Below are positions 1 through 7,493 of a stretch of DNA of 64,000 nt, piece by piece. A program made the translations under genes and the position numbers. Within the stretch, counting starts at the first letter, position 1; each line of letters starts with the position of its first letter. The stretch comes from Clostridium kluyveri DSM 555 (GTDB lineage: Bacteria > Bacillota > Clostridia > Clostridiales > Clostridiaceae). The notes beneath the pieces were generated by a model. The model saw nothing but the letters and a program-made list of their open reading frames with translations. It did not search any database and was not told the origin of the DNA. The stretch covers positions 1,984,001 through 2,048,000 of the forward strand of contig NC_009706.1 in assembly GCF_000016505.1 (NCBI RefSeq). The letters are read 5' to 3'.

Positions 1-116
1 AGGGCAGCTGCTTCACAGCCGCCGAAAGCTTTAAATTGTGATACTGACATATATTGTTGGTTGGCTTCCTGAGAAAAGTAATTTTCATCTGTAAGTTTTA
101 TAAGTGTAGCTTCCAT
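1..116 (-). CDS. RecE-like PD-(D/E)XK exonuclease, N-terminal part (cut by window edge)
   Basis: Only the first 38 codons are present; the gene runs off the left edge. Its start overlaps the RecT stop by one base (TAATG), so the two are translationally coupled. The N-terminus, with the short motif YMSVSQFKAF, resembles phage RecE-like/YqaJ-type nucleases that make 3' single strands for RecT annealing. The catalytic residues lie outside the window, so the call rests on this short match and on the RecT neighbour. Confidence 0.6.
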   Translation of the reverse strand, partial: MEATLIKLTDENYFSQEANQQYMSVSQFKAFGGCEAAA

Positions 117-1009
117 TACTCATCAGCTCCTTCAAAAGGTGTACCTTTAAATAAATCTTCTTGCATATCTTCTGAAGGGGTATCATCTTTTTTCCTATCT
201 TGTGCAGAATCTTTATTAGCTTTTTTAAACTTATCATCAAGTTTAGTCGTAACTTTTTCAGAATCCACTTCCTCAAATTCTGTATCTATACTATCAGGAT
301 TATCAATGTAATCTAGGTTTACCTCCACAGGCTCACCATCAAGTACACCTTTCTTAATTACCGCCTGGTCTGCTTGTAGTGCCAATTGCATGTCTATACT
401 TAAAATACCCCATTTACTTAGAGTATTTTTAAGAACTGTTTTTTCAGCCATTCTATTAAAATTTGTCTGCCAAGGACCATCATTAAATGCTTTAGAAAAT
501 CTCTTTGCATGGGTTATTACTTCTTCTTTACTCCAATAAACATATTTCTCAAAACCACTAACCAAGCTGAAATATGCAGCATATCCTATGACCTCATTAC
601 TTTCCTTATTTTCAAAATTAAGTTCAATCTTTTCTGTAAGAGGATTCCAGCTTTTTAGTTGTCCCTTATAAATACTGATAGCATTTATATTCTTATATTG
701 CCCTGTTCTTAAACCCAATTGCACAAAACCTTTATATCCCATCTGAAATTGTGCTTTCTTTTTATAAGGAACTATCCATGCAAAGCCTAGATTAGGATCT
801 ATAGGTAAATCCAAAGTTGCTGCTATCATTGCGGAAGATACAACGCTGTAAGGCTCTATCCCCTTTAATTTGCCATTAGATACGTTTATGAGACTCGCCA
901 TAAACCCTGCAGCCTTTTTACCTAGAATCTCCTGAAATCTCTTTTGCACATTTACATTCGCCAGAATATTTTTCACTTCCACAGGCTTACCATTTATTAG
1001 ATTACCCAC
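116..1009 (-). CDS. recT: RecT single-strand annealing protein
   Basis: This 297-residue protein has the usual length and pattern of RecT. It contains an N-terminal helical part, the AATLDLPIDPNLGFAWIVPY region near residues 68-87 and the QMGYKGFVQLGLRTG motif near 93-108, followed by an acidic C-terminal tail. RecT coats single-stranded DNA and anneals homologous strands during phage recombination. A good AGAGGAGGAA ribosome site precedes the ATG. It is coupled to the RecE-like gene downstream, forming the usual nuclease/annealase pair of prophage A. Confidence 0.95.
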   Translation of the reverse strand: MGNLINGKPVEVKNILANVNVQKRFQEILGKKAAGFMASLINVSNGKLKGIEPYSVVSSAMIAATLDLPIDPNLGFAWIVPYKKKAQFQMGYKGFVQLGLRTGQYKNINAISIYKGQLKSWNPLTEKIELNFENKESNEVIGYAAYFSLVSGFEKYVYWSKEEVITHAKRFSKAFNDGPWQTNFNRMAEKTVLKNTLSKWGILSIDMQLALQADQAVIKKGVLDGEPVEVNLDYIDNPDSIDTEFEEVDSEKVTTKLDDKFKKANKDSAQDRKKDDTPSEDMQEDLFKGTPFEGADE

Positions 1010-1011
1010 GT

Positions 1012-1188
1012 TTATTCCTCCTCTGCTATTTCTTTAAATTCATCTATACAATCACTACATATTTCTCTATTTCCGATCCTATAATAAGAATCCCCTGAAC
1101 AAATATCCTCTCCGCATATGTCGCATACTGTTATTATTTGTGCCTGTGGAGCCTCATATCTGTAATCATAACAACAATCTGGTAACAT
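1012..1188 (-). CDS. Small zinc-ribbon protein (58 aa)
   Basis: This short gene lies between RecT and the next early gene. It has an AGGTATAAGT-type ribosome site. The product has two CxxC pairs (CDIC near residue 22 and CSDC near 44), which look like a single zinc-binding treble-clef or ribbon. It is acidic at the C-terminus. Function is unknown; similar short ribbons are common next to phage recombination genes. Confidence 0.7.
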   Translation of the reverse strand: MLPDCCYDYRYEAPQAQIITVCDICGEDICSGDSYYRIGNREICSDCIDEFKEIAEEE

Positions 1189-1190
1189 AC

Positions 1191-1430
1191 TTATACCTCC
1201 ATTTCCTTTAAAAAATTATCTATAAGTCTGTTTTGAATTTCTGCTACATCTCTAAAACCTTTGTAATATCCTCTTTTATAGTCATCATCATTCTTGCCGA
1301 CATCTTTTGCATAGGATTTAATATGAATACTATTGTCGTTCCTGATACTCTTTAAAAATCCTATAAGCATATATTTGTCGGTGGCATCTTTATCATAAAT
1401 TTCTAATTCTTCAGGATACAATTTCTCCAA
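1191..1430 (-). CDS. Hypothetical early phage protein (79 aa)
   Basis: The gene starts with TTG behind a GGAGGGG ribosome site. The product is charged and probably helical, with no motif I recognise. It sits in the leftward early operon of prophage A. Confidence 0.6.
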   Translation of the reverse strand: MEKLYPEELEIYDKDATDKYMLIGFLKSIRNDNSIHIKSYAKDVGKNDDDYKRGYYKGFRDVAEIQNRLIDNFLKEMEV

Positions 1431-1564
1431 TTTCTACCCCTCCACAACTATTTACTTTTTCTATAGAAGCAATAAATCCTACTCACATAAATTACACTGC
1501 TACATAGTATATAAAGAAATCGCTTATCATGCTCTCCTCTAATATTTGATTTTTCCCCCATTCC

Positions 1565-1620
1565 GGTGTAGAATGGGGATAATGAAGTTTTAATTTTGTG
1601 CCCTTTGGCGAGGGCGTTTT
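1565..1620. terminator. Two stem-loops in an early-operon gap
   Basis: In the gap 1431-1620 there is one hairpin with arms CCCCATTC/GAATGGGG and a second with arms GCCCT/AGGGC followed by GTTTTTT on the plus strand. The second is a good plus-strand terminator that would stop transcription entering the early operon from the left. On the minus strand it lacks a clear U run. The rest of the gap holds only a 12-codon ORF with a ribosome site, not called as a gene. Confidence 0.5.
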
Positions 1621-1857
1621 TTACTTTTCTGGCATTTCGTATACTTTAGCAATAACATTCTCATCAACATTTAAACAATCCCATAAGCTCTCTTGTATCT
1701 CATCCAATACCTCAACAGCTCTTTCTTCGCTTTCGTACTCTCCTAGAGGTCCAGTATCGGCTCTATTTCCGCCTATACTTGCTCTTATTTCAATACTATA
1801 AGCCCCAATTGCTTTTATATCTGCCAAAAGCTTTCTATCTTGACTTCTAATCCACAT
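1621..1857 (-). CDS. Hypothetical phage protein (78 aa)
   Basis: A short protein starting MWIRSQD, a type often seen in Firmicute prophage early regions; function is unknown to me. The start follows GGATAGGAG. It may be a small alpha/beta protein: a basic first part, then an acidic helix around residues 41-60. Confidence 0.65.
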   Translation of the reverse strand: MWIRSQDRKLLADIKAIGAYSIEIRASIGGNRADTGPLGEYESEERAVEVLDEIQESLWDCLNVDENVIAKVYEMPEK

Positions 1858-1860
1858 CTC

Positions 1861-2001
1861 CTATCCCTCCATAAATATTTTTACTTCCTCAACTGTCAGT
1901 TCATCAATATCCTTAAAAGTCTCTCCAGATACCGGATCATAAAGTTCTCCGTTGTTATCCAGCTGGCACTCTCTAAGCTTCTTTACTGTAAGTGCATCCA
2001 T
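1861..2001 (-). CDS. Hypothetical 46-aa protein
   Basis: The gene starts with ATG after AAGGTGAATAAC and ends three bases before the next start, so it belongs to the same operon. The product is acidic, with a repeated 'LTV' segment at both ends (DALTVKK and DELTVEE). No function is recognised. Confidence 0.6.
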   Translation of the reverse strand: MDALTVKKLRECQLDNNGELYDPVSGETFKDIDELTVEEVKIFMEG

Positions 2002-2002
2002 G

Positions 2003-2404
2003 TTATTCACCTTCCTTTAAGAGCCTTGGATTTTCGTAGATATTGCCTATAACTTCAAAGGTAACTATGGGTGTATTATAACTATTAAAGTAGTTAAAAA
2101 TTTCACCAACAAATTCATCTTGCCATGTAGCCACAAGCGACCCTTCTTTGTATTTAACTATAGCATTATGGGTGTTAGTCTTTTTAGTTACTTCATTCAA
2201 GTTATTTACTATTTCTATAATATCGCCCTCATAAATCTCTACGCCCTTCTTATCTTTCAAACCTGTATACTGCATAACCTCAAAATCTTCTCTATTCTCC
2301 CATTCAGCATGTTTAATCCTTAGTACTTCGTCTCCTAAAAGCTCTACTTCTTCCATAGACTTATTTTGCTTATCCCATGCACGAAACTTAAGTTCTCTTT
2401 GCAT
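2003..2404 (-). CDS. YopX-family protein
   Basis: This 133-residue protein begins RELKFRAWDK and carries the block MQYTGLKDKKGVEIYEGDII near residues 45-63, which is typical of the YopX family (first seen in phage SPbeta). The family is widespread in Firmicute phages, has a beta-barrel-like fold, and its role is not settled. It follows an AGGAGGTGTAACAG ribosome site. Confidence 0.9.
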   Translation of the reverse strand: MQRELKFRAWDKQNKSMEEVELLGDEVLRIKHAEWENREDFEVMQYTGLKDKKGVEIYEGDIIEIVNNLNEVTKKTNTHNAIVKYKEGSLVATWQDEFVGEIFNYFNSYNTPIVTFEVIGNIYENPRLLKEGE

Positions 2405-2416
2405 CTGTTACACCTC

Positions 2417-2566
2417 CTAACTCTTCTTAATCTCCAACGGCTTGTACACATCCTCCTGACACTTGACCTTTTCCACGCAAATTTCCGCAAGTTGAATACC
2501 TTCCCTTAAAAGTTCCCTAAGCTTTTTGTTTTCCTTCTGCAGCTTCACAAACTCCTTATCCCTCAT
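2417..2566 (-). CDS. Small coiled-coil protein (49 aa)
   Basis: A short gene upstream of the YopX gene with an AAAGGAGGCC ribosome site. Residues 3-35 are a leucine- and charge-rich helix that could form a coiled coil. No function is recognised. Confidence 0.6.
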   Translation of the reverse strand: MRDKEFVKLQKENKKLRELLREGIQLAEICVEKVKCQEDVYKPLEIKKS

Positions 2567-2579
2567 CTATTGGCCTCCT

Positions 2580-2744
2580 TTAAATAACATTTGCCAAGAA
2601 TATAATTACAGGTATTAGAACAACTATGGTTAATTGATTCTCTGTGTCATCTTCTCTTTTAAATCTGATTGTGTGATATATAGCTAGTGCAATAACTGCC
2701 ATAAGGCTATAAACTCCTAATACTTGAACTCCTAGCTGTGTCAT
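2580..2744 (-). CDS. Small membrane protein (54 aa)
   Basis: The product has two hydrophobic segments (about residues 8-25 and 39-54) split by a charged loop, so a two-pass membrane protein is likely. A GGGGAAGTATG start context is present. It overlaps the end of the Spo0E-like gene by 38 bases in another frame. Confidence 0.6.
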   Translation of the reverse strand: MTQLGVQVLGVYSLMAVIALAIYHTIRFKREDDTENQLTIVVLIPVIIFLANVI

Positions 2745-2892
2745 ACTTCCCCTTCTTCCCCTCCATCATTTTTCTCATTTCTTCGTTAACAAACTCGTCC
2801 ATTTCTTGACTAGCCTCTAAAGTTCTAATATCTGATAAGTCATATAAATCCATACATTCATGTAACTTATCTCTAGCAGCTTCTATGGTCAT
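2707..2892 (-). CDS. Spo0E-like aspartyl-phosphate phosphatase
   Basis: The 61-residue product shows the Spo0E pattern: a first helix with RDKLHECMDLYDLSD and a second with the signature SQEMD (family SQELD), the acidic end of which is catalytic in Spo0E phosphatases. In the family these small helical hairpins remove phosphate from Spo0A and delay sporulation. The start overlaps the upstream stop (ATGA). A phage copy could keep the lysogen from sporulating or time entry into the spore. The C-terminus after residue 47 is low in similarity. Confidence 0.75.
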   Translation of the reverse strand: MTIEAARDKLHECMDLYDLSDIRTLEASQEMDEFVNEEMRKMMEGKKGKYDTARSSSIRSL

Positions 2893-3140
2893 GACTGCAC
2901 CTGCTTTCTTCTATTAATCCTTGAACGCACAGCATCCCTTGATATGCCATATACTTTTCCAATTTGCCTATATGTGTATCCTTCACTTTTCAGACTTTCC
3001 ATACATTCAATATCATCTTGTGTGAATTTGGAATATTTCTTCTTCCTTCCTATTGAATCCCCATTCATTATTCTAAAAGCCTGTTCTACACCAACTGGAC
3101 GTTGTGAAGCTATTAGAAGCGCATACCAATTTTCCTTCAC
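2889..3140 (-). CDS. Small HTH protein (83 aa)
   Basis: Residues 37-78 form a helix-turn-helix of the resolvase/sigma-region-4 type, with GYTYRQIGKVYGISRDAVRSR. The basic C-terminus NRRKQ would suit DNA contact. It is coupled to the Spo0E-like gene by a four-base overlap. A role in controlling prophage A early or late transcription is possible but not shown. Confidence 0.7.
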   Translation of the reverse strand: MKENWYALLIASQRPVGVEQAFRIMNGDSIGRKKKYSKFTQDDIECMESLKSEGYTYRQIGKVYGISRDAVRSRINRRKQVQS

Positions 3141-3167
3141 TGTTCTTCCTCCTCTCTTTTTCCCTAT

Positions 3168-3590
3168 CTAATACCACTCACAATCCTTAGTAATGTGCAA
3201 CCATACCCCATCCTTTAGGGTTACTTTTAAATAATTCTCCACTCTTTGTATTTTCACTGGTGCATGTTGCTCTGGGAATTCCCATACATCATAAAACTTT
3301 TTGCAAAATCTTTTGAAAAGCTCCTTGTCTGCATCATTTAGTCTGTTGTATCCTTTTACCACAGTAGCATCAAACATCTTCTTTACCTCCTCAACTGCCT
3401 TCAATCCATTTTTCCTAGCCCATAAATCCAAGTTCTTTTGAGCTTCTTCTCTGGATGAAGCCATTGGCATCATTGGGGATTTTACACGGTGAAGTCCTCC
3501 TGCTTTACTCTTTCTAAATGAACCATATTCTTTCATTCCTAAGCCCTGGCTAACAAATACTTCCTTGCCCTTTTTATCTATATACTTCAC
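3168..3590 (-). CDS. Hypothetical phage protein (140 aa)
   Basis: A basic 140-residue protein with a first glycine- and lysine-rich part and a helical middle (residues 45-100). No known motif is seen. It lies in the prophage A early operon. Confidence 0.65.
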   Translation of the reverse strand: MKYIDKKGKEVFVSQGLGMKEYGSFRKSKAGGLHRVKSPMMPMASSREEAQKNLDLWARKNGLKAVEEVKKMFDATVVKGYNRLNDADKELFKRFCKKFYDVWEFPEQHAPVKIQRVENYLKVTLKDGVWLHITKDCEWY

Positions 3591-3596
3591 TTATTC

Positions 3597-3749
3597 CTAC
3601 TCCTCTCTATATCCTTTGCCATTTTCACCTCTAAGGATAAGTTCCATACGATACCTTTCTACATCTAGTCCTCCAATTGGAACCATACCATTGTTATAGG
3701 TCCAAATAGCGTTTTTTAAATCATCAACAGATAATTTACTTAAATCCAT
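3597..3749 (-). CDS. Hypothetical 50-aa protein
   Basis: The gene begins with ATG behind GGAGGGGAGTATAA, a strong ribosome site. The product starts MDLSKLSVDD and has no recognised domain. Its start touches the stop of the upstream gene. Confidence 0.65.
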   Translation of the reverse strand: MDLSKLSVDDLKNAIWTYNNGMVPIGGLDVERYRMELILRGENGKGYREE

Positions 3750-3944
3750 TTATACTCCCCTCCTTCTCCTCCTGCATGGTCGTTCCATACTCTCCAATTC
3801 CTCGGAATATTTATTTAAGGGTAAACCTTCTAAAGAATTGACATAGTAATCTGCATCATCATATGGGTAACATAGTGTTTTTACAATTGCTCCTGCTGTA
3901 CAGTTTCCAAATTCCTTGGAGTTTAGTAAATCCTTTATCTTCAT
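3750..3944 (-). CDS. Hypothetical 64-aa protein with arginine-rich tail
   Basis: A small protein with a helical first half and a terminal RRRRR run. The codons of the tail overlap the GGAGGGG ribosome site of the next gene, so part of the tail may simply be ribosome-site sequence read as codons. Function unknown. Confidence 0.55.
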   Translation of the reverse strand: MKIKDLLNSKEFGNCTAGAIVKTLCYPYDDADYYVNSLEGLPLNKYSEELESMERPCRRRRRGV

Positions 3945-3946
3945 GC

Positions 3947-4099
3947 TTAATACCTAATCGGCAACAATACCTTGCCTGTTTTCTTACTCTTAATTGTAAA
4001 ATCCTGATAGCCACAGCCTACAAATGTATAATTGTTTGGGTTAACACCGTTGCAATACAGAATGTTCCAGAATCTTTTAGGCATTTCTTTTGTGGTCAT
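3947..4099 (-). CDS. Hypothetical 50-aa protein
   Basis: This short gene overlaps the end of the upstream 66-aa gene by 23 bases. The product is basic and aromatic-rich, with two cysteines. No clear ribosome site beyond GAGC is seen, so translation is probably coupled. Function unknown. Confidence 0.5.
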   Translation of the reverse strand: MTTKEMPKRFWNILYCNGVNPNNYTFVGCGYQDFTIKSKKTGKVLLPIRY

Positions 4100-4277
4100 G
4101 CTCAATCTCACTCCATCCCCAGTCTAAATAGTCGCAAACCATGTCAAATACAGCTTTTGTAATTTCTTCCTCAGTTGCATTTTCACTTAATCCTAGTTCC
4201 TTTAATGTGTATTCTTCATCATCTAAACATGATACAGAAGAACCTACACCTATTTTAATTTTTCTTGAGTTGGTCAT
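4077..4277 (-). CDS. Hypothetical acidic protein (66 aa)
   Basis: The start overlaps the stop of the antirepressor gene (ATGA type). The product is acidic, with a helical middle and tryptophans near residue 54. No family is recognised. Confidence 0.6.
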   Translation of the reverse strand: MTNSRKIKIGVGSSVSCLDDEEYTLKELGLSENATEEEITKAVFDMVCDYLDWGWSEIEHDHKRNA

Positions 4278-5077
4278 TTTGTCGCCTGCCTTTCTCTAAC
4301 ACCTTCCTGTAATTCCTTAAACTTATTCACAAAATATACCTGTCCTTTCCCAGTTACTTTTGGTGTGGTAGATATACTTACATGACCATCCGAATGACCT
4401 ATAGTTGTCTCCTTTGTTGTAAATAATCCTAAATTCGCAGACTTTTGTGTAGGCATATTATAATCAGTACCCTTCCTGCTAATCAGGTATCCATTTTTAC
4501 GAAGCCATTCAAATAATCTATTCTGTCCCATGTCAATTCCATTTTGCTTTAATATTTTGGCAAGTTGCCCAATCAAGATTGTTGTAGTGGATGCCTGTAC
4601 ACTTTCTGCAAATATTACTTTTGGCTTTTGCTCCTGAAGTTGTTTATTCTTATCTGCTATAATTTCGTTCTTTCTTTCAATAGTTCTTTTAGCTATCAAA
4701 ACAGCTTTAGCCAATATATCTTCCTCTGATTCATCCTCGTTATTTGGTATATAACCACCTGTATGATTTATCTGTGGTAGTACTTTATCAAATATCCAGC
4801 TTTCAAATTCTTGTGCTCCAGGTAATTCAGAATTTGCTACCAATCTATAAATATCACCCTCTGGTATTGCGTTGACTTCTATAACTTTGGTTTTACTCTG
4901 TGGATGAGGTACCTCGCATTTTGCTACCCACCTACAGTGCTTTAAAATAGCATCATTTGTATTTTTATATCCTAATGCTCTGGCAATATCTACAGCTACA
5001 AAATGAATTTTTCCATTTATAAATGTAGTTCTTACCTGCCCAAATTCTTTGCTCCTAAAAATTTGTAACTTACTCAA
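4274..5077 (-). CDS. BRO-N/KilAC antirepressor
   Basis: The 267-residue product has an N-terminal BRO-N domain (about residues 1-105, with VAVDIARALGY and ELPGAQEFESWIFDKVLP) and a C-terminal KilAC/ANT domain (about 150-260, with QLAKILKQNGIDMGQNRLFEWL). Such proteins bind DNA or repressors and push the phage to lytic growth. Translation starts at TTG after GGAGGGATAAAGA. It lies third in the leftward operon that starts at the Cro-like gene, as expected for an early antirepressor. Confidence 0.9.
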   Translation of the reverse strand: MSKLQIFRSKEFGQVRTTFINGKIHFVAVDIARALGYKNTNDAILKHCRWVAKCEVPHPQSKTKVIEVNAIPEGDIYRLVANSELPGAQEFESWIFDKVLPQINHTGGYIPNNEDESEEDILAKAVLIAKRTIERKNEIIADKNKQLQEQKPKVIFAESVQASTTTILIGQLAKILKQNGIDMGQNRLFEWLRKNGYLISRKGTDYNMPTQKSANLGLFTTKETTIGHSDGHVSISTTPKVTGKGQVYFVNKFKELQEGVRERQATK

Positions 5078-5097
5078 TCTTTATCCCTCCTTTCTAC

Positions 5098-5571
5098 TCA
5101 CTTCAAATTCTTCTTTGCCCAAAGTTCTAAGGACTGTATCTTTTCAGAAAACTCTATCAAACCTTTAACTATAGTCATAAAATCCTGTTTTTCATCTTTA
5201 TCAACAGATCCATCCTGCAAAATTTCCATTAGTCTTTCTACAAAAGTCTCTGGATTCTTCGATAAAACCGATAGTTGAATTGCAAGACATGATATTTCTT
5301 TAAGTTCTACATTAGGAGCAATACACTTTCCTATAGGACACTCATTATTGCAGTAATGGTACATAAGCTCTGGAGCATTATAGGTATCTGCCATTCTTAC
5401 AACCATATCTACTGGTATCTGTTTACACAAATCATTTTCATAATTTGCCATTGAACGATCGCTTACTCCAAACATTTTTCCTGCACCCTCTCTACTTTTA
5501 AGCCTGTCATTATACTCTGCTGCCCTTAGCCTTGCTTTCATGTATACATTGTTAGTGCTTTCCAGTTTCAT
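5098..5571 (-). CDS. XRE-like regulator with cysteine-rich middle (157 aa)
   Basis: Residues about 10-60 resemble an XRE-type helix-turn-helix (KMFGVSDRSMANYEND). A cysteine cluster (CNNECPIGKC) follows near 75-84, then a helical tail. I place the start at the internal ATG, nine bases downstream of an alternative GTG, because AGAGGTG is then well spaced. It probably tunes early transcription. Confidence 0.7.
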   Translation of the reverse strand: MKLESTNNVYMKARLRAAEYNDRLKSREGAGKMFGVSDRSMANYENDLCKQIPVDMVVRMADTYNAPELMYHYCNNECPIGKCIAPNVELKEISCLAIQLSVLSKNPETFVERLMEILQDGSVDKDEKQDFMTIVKGLIEFSEKIQSLELWAKKNLK

Positions 5572-5795
5572 ATATCTCACCTCTTTTCTCTAATGAAAAT
5601 TCATATTGTTGTGAAGAAGATACCGTCAAGTTACACACTATAGATGCTTCTCTTATGATAAAATTTTAGTAGCAAAAACTTTGAAAATTTCATAGCATAT
5701 ATTGAGGATGTGTTTGTCCATATTCAGTTATGAAAGAAAGTATTTTACATTTTTCTCTTTAGTTAACTTGTTTGTTATCCCTGGTAGATGAATTT
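5572..5795. other. Gene-free stretch in the prophage A early operon
   Basis: I see no supported gene here on either strand. It is AT-rich and holds no strong terminator stem; it may carry an internal promoter for the XRE-like gene but no clear -35/-10 pair was found. Confidence 0.4.
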
Positions 5796-5975
5796 TTAAC
5801 TAGCTACTGTTTGTTTTTCTTGTAATATTGATATAAGTTCATCTATCTGGTCAGGAGGTAGTTCATATTCACTCACTAATGCCCTAACAAAAGACCTTGC
5901 TTTCCTTGTTTCTAGTTCATCAAGTATTTCAGGATCTTCTGGATAATGGACTCTTACGTTTATTGGCTTTTGCAA
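5796..5975 (-). CDS. Hypothetical 59-aa protein
   Basis: A TTG start 10 codons inside the longest frame is chosen because the strong site GGGAGGTG sits five bases upstream of it. The product begins MQKPINVRVHYPED and ends in an acidic helix. It is the second gene of the early operon. Function unknown. Confidence 0.6.
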   Translation of the reverse strand: MQKPINVRVHYPEDPEILDELETRKARSFVRALVSEYELPPDQIDELISILQEKQTVAS

Positions 5976-6051
5976 AATAACACCTCCCCGGGTATTTTTA
6001 AGCATACTTAGCTACAGTATTATATGCAGTTTTAATTATTGTGTGAGTTGG

Positions 6052-6267
6052 CTATACTACTTCTTTTTGAGTTGGTTCTGTTTCATCCTTATACAGATTT
6101 TTTACTGTTGTATTTAAGGCTATTGCTATCTTTTTCAGAAGTGGTATTGATGGTAATTTATGTTCGTTTTCTATAGCAGATATATATTCTCTGGTTGCAT
6201 TAACTCTGTCTGCTAGCTGTTGTTGGGTAAGTCCCGCATTTTTTCGAGCCTCTTTAATTCTGAACAC
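6052..6267 (-). CDS. Cro-like XRE repressor
   Basis: A 71-residue protein consisting almost only of an XRE helix-turn-helix (AGLTQQQLADRVNATREYISAIENE, residues 11-35). It starts with GTG after AAGGAGGCG and heads the leftward early operon, divergent from the repressor at 6466. This is the lambda-Cro position. It would bind the shared operators at 6294-6447. Confidence 0.85.
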   Translation of the reverse strand: MFRIKEARKNAGLTQQQLADRVNATREYISAIENEHKLPSIPLLKKIAIALNTTVKNLYKDETEPTQKEVV

Positions 6268-6465
6268 TTTATCGCCTCCTTACACTTTATATGTTGTACT
6301 TATAGTTCACTATTGTCAAATATAATGTGAACTTATAGTTCACTGTAAATACAAAAAAATATGTTGTTTTCTTTCACTATCTCTATATATCTTTAAATTT
6401 CTTGAAGTTTAAATTTGAATAATATATAATGTAAACTAATAGATTACATTTAAGTAGGTGATTAT
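6268..6465. promoter_or_regulatory. First immunity switch of prophage A: operators and divergent promoters
   Basis: There is a perfect palindrome GTGAACTTATAGTTCAC at 6327-6343, a close copy at 6294-6310, and a diverged copy GTAAACTAATAGATTAC at 6431-6447. For the rightward repressor, TTGAAG at 6402-6407 and TATAAT at 6425-6430 are 17 bases apart, and the third operator sits just after that -10. A leftward TTGACA lies at 6319-6314 between the two close operators, but its -10 is not clear. The layout fits a lambda-like genetic switch. Confidence 0.75.
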
Positions 6466-6768
6466 ATGCAATTTGGTGAAAGAATTAAATCATTAAGATT
6501 ATCAAATAAATTAACTGCAACTCAACTAGCTAAAGATATTGGAGTTACAAGAGAATATTTAAGTCGTTTAGAAAACAACGCAAAATCTCCATCATTTGAG
6601 TTGCTTGAAAAATTATGCGGAGCTTTAAATATAACCTTAGCAGAGTTCTTTAAAACAGATTCATCTGACATAATTCCTGAGCATTTTAAAGAGTTTATAA
6701 ATCAAAATAAAAATCTTACTCCAGAGCAACTTGAGAAGCTCAATGAGTTCATAAAAGCTTTAAAATAA
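6466..6768 (+). CDS. CI-like XRE repressor of prophage A
   Basis: The 100-residue product has an N-terminal XRE helix-turn-helix (TATQLAKDIGVTREYLSRLE, residues 17-36) and a short helical C-terminus, with no peptidase domain. It is divergent from the Cro-like gene and has a readable promoter and an operator right in front. It is likely the lysogeny repressor, or one of two, since a second HTH pair lies 1 kb downstream. Confidence 0.85.
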   Translation: MQFGERIKSLRLSNKLTATQLAKDIGVTREYLSRLENNAKSPSFELLEKLCGALNITLAEFFKTDSSDIIPEHFKEFINQNKNLTPEQLEKLNEFIKALK

Positions 6769-6786
6769 ACCGAAAGGATGATTAGA

Positions 6787-7065
6787 ATGAATAATACAGA
6801 AAAACTATTGCAACAAATACTTGATTCCCAAAATAAAACTAATGAACGTCTTGATAAACTTGAAGCTCAAACATCCGAAAACACTCAAATCCTTAAAGCT
6901 CTTGAACATAACTCACAAGAACATAAAGCTTTACTTGATCAACTCAACCATAGGGTCGCATCAGTTGAAGGTAAAATTGATACCATATCAAAAGATTTAA
7001 CTATGGTGGAAGCTGTTGCTGGCAAGAACATGACCGACATAGCTTTTCTTAAGGGTGTTAAGTAG
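6787..7065 (+). CDS. Coiled-coil protein next to repressor (92 aa)
   Basis: The start at the second ATG is favoured, since AAAGG is directly against the first ATG but well spaced from the second. The product is one long coiled coil (residues 5-80) ending in a short LKGVK tail. It shares layout and end pattern with the 142-aa coiled-coil protein of prophage B (34182-34610). It is probably co-transcribed with the repressor. Role unknown. Confidence 0.7.
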   Translation: MNNTEKLLQQILDSQNKTNERLDKLEAQTSENTQILKALEHNSQEHKALLDQLNHRVASVEGKIDTISKDLTMVEAVAGKNMTDIAFLKGVK

Positions 7066-7081
7066 ATGGAACTATATCTCT

Positions 7082-7336
7082 TTAGCTCGCTACCTCCTCA
7101 TTTTTCGTTCTTGTAGGAACGCAATTGGGTAAAAAAATAAAGTCTTTAAAATTTAATTCATTGTTTTCACAATATACCATAAGTTTCCCAAAAAACTGCG
7201 CTCCGGCACCAGTGCCATCTTTCAATATCTTTGATACCTGACCTCTGTCAATACCTAAAGCTAAGGCAAATGATGTTTTATTTCCCTTAAAACACTGGTT
7301 TACTAAATTTCTTAGAGCAGAAATATTAGGCTGCAT
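7082..7336 (-). CDS. Small XRE-like HTH protein (84 aa)
   Basis: Residues about 15-50 form a helix-turn-helix (NKTSFALALGIDRGQVSKIL). It follows a GAAAGGAGATG ribosome site and is divergent from the double-HTH gene at 7494. The pair looks like a second repressor/anti-repressor switch. Confidence 0.7.
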   Translation of the reverse strand: MQPNISALRNLVNQCFKGNKTSFALALGIDRGQVSKILKDGTGAGAQFFGKLMVYCENNELNFKDFIFLPNCVPTRTKNEEVAS

Positions 7337-7493
7337 TATATCATCTCCTTTCGTTCATATTTTCACGTTTCCATACTTGAATAATACCATCTTCCTGTTA
7401 AGGTGTCAATACTTTTTACGTGAAAAAAAGTTACACTATAAAATGTTGCTTTTTTTCACGATTGATATAAAATTAATCTAAGGAGTGATTTAA
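7337..7493. promoter_or_regulatory. Second switch region with CGTGAAA operators
   Basis: CGTGAAAAAAAG at 7419-7430 and its reverse complement CTTTTTTTCACG at 7449-7460 form a perfect 12-bp inverted repeat with an 18-bp gap. A further TTTTCACG is at 7360-7367. The sites lie between two divergent HTH genes, so they are probably the operators of one or both. Confidence 0.65.

Noticed and set aside
2120-2323. Plus-strand ORF opposite the YopX gene
   Set aside because: Antisense shadow with no ribosome site.
5581-5795. Possible tRNA or small RNA in the early-operon gap
   Set aside because: No cloverleaf, no terminator and no clear promoter could be drawn.
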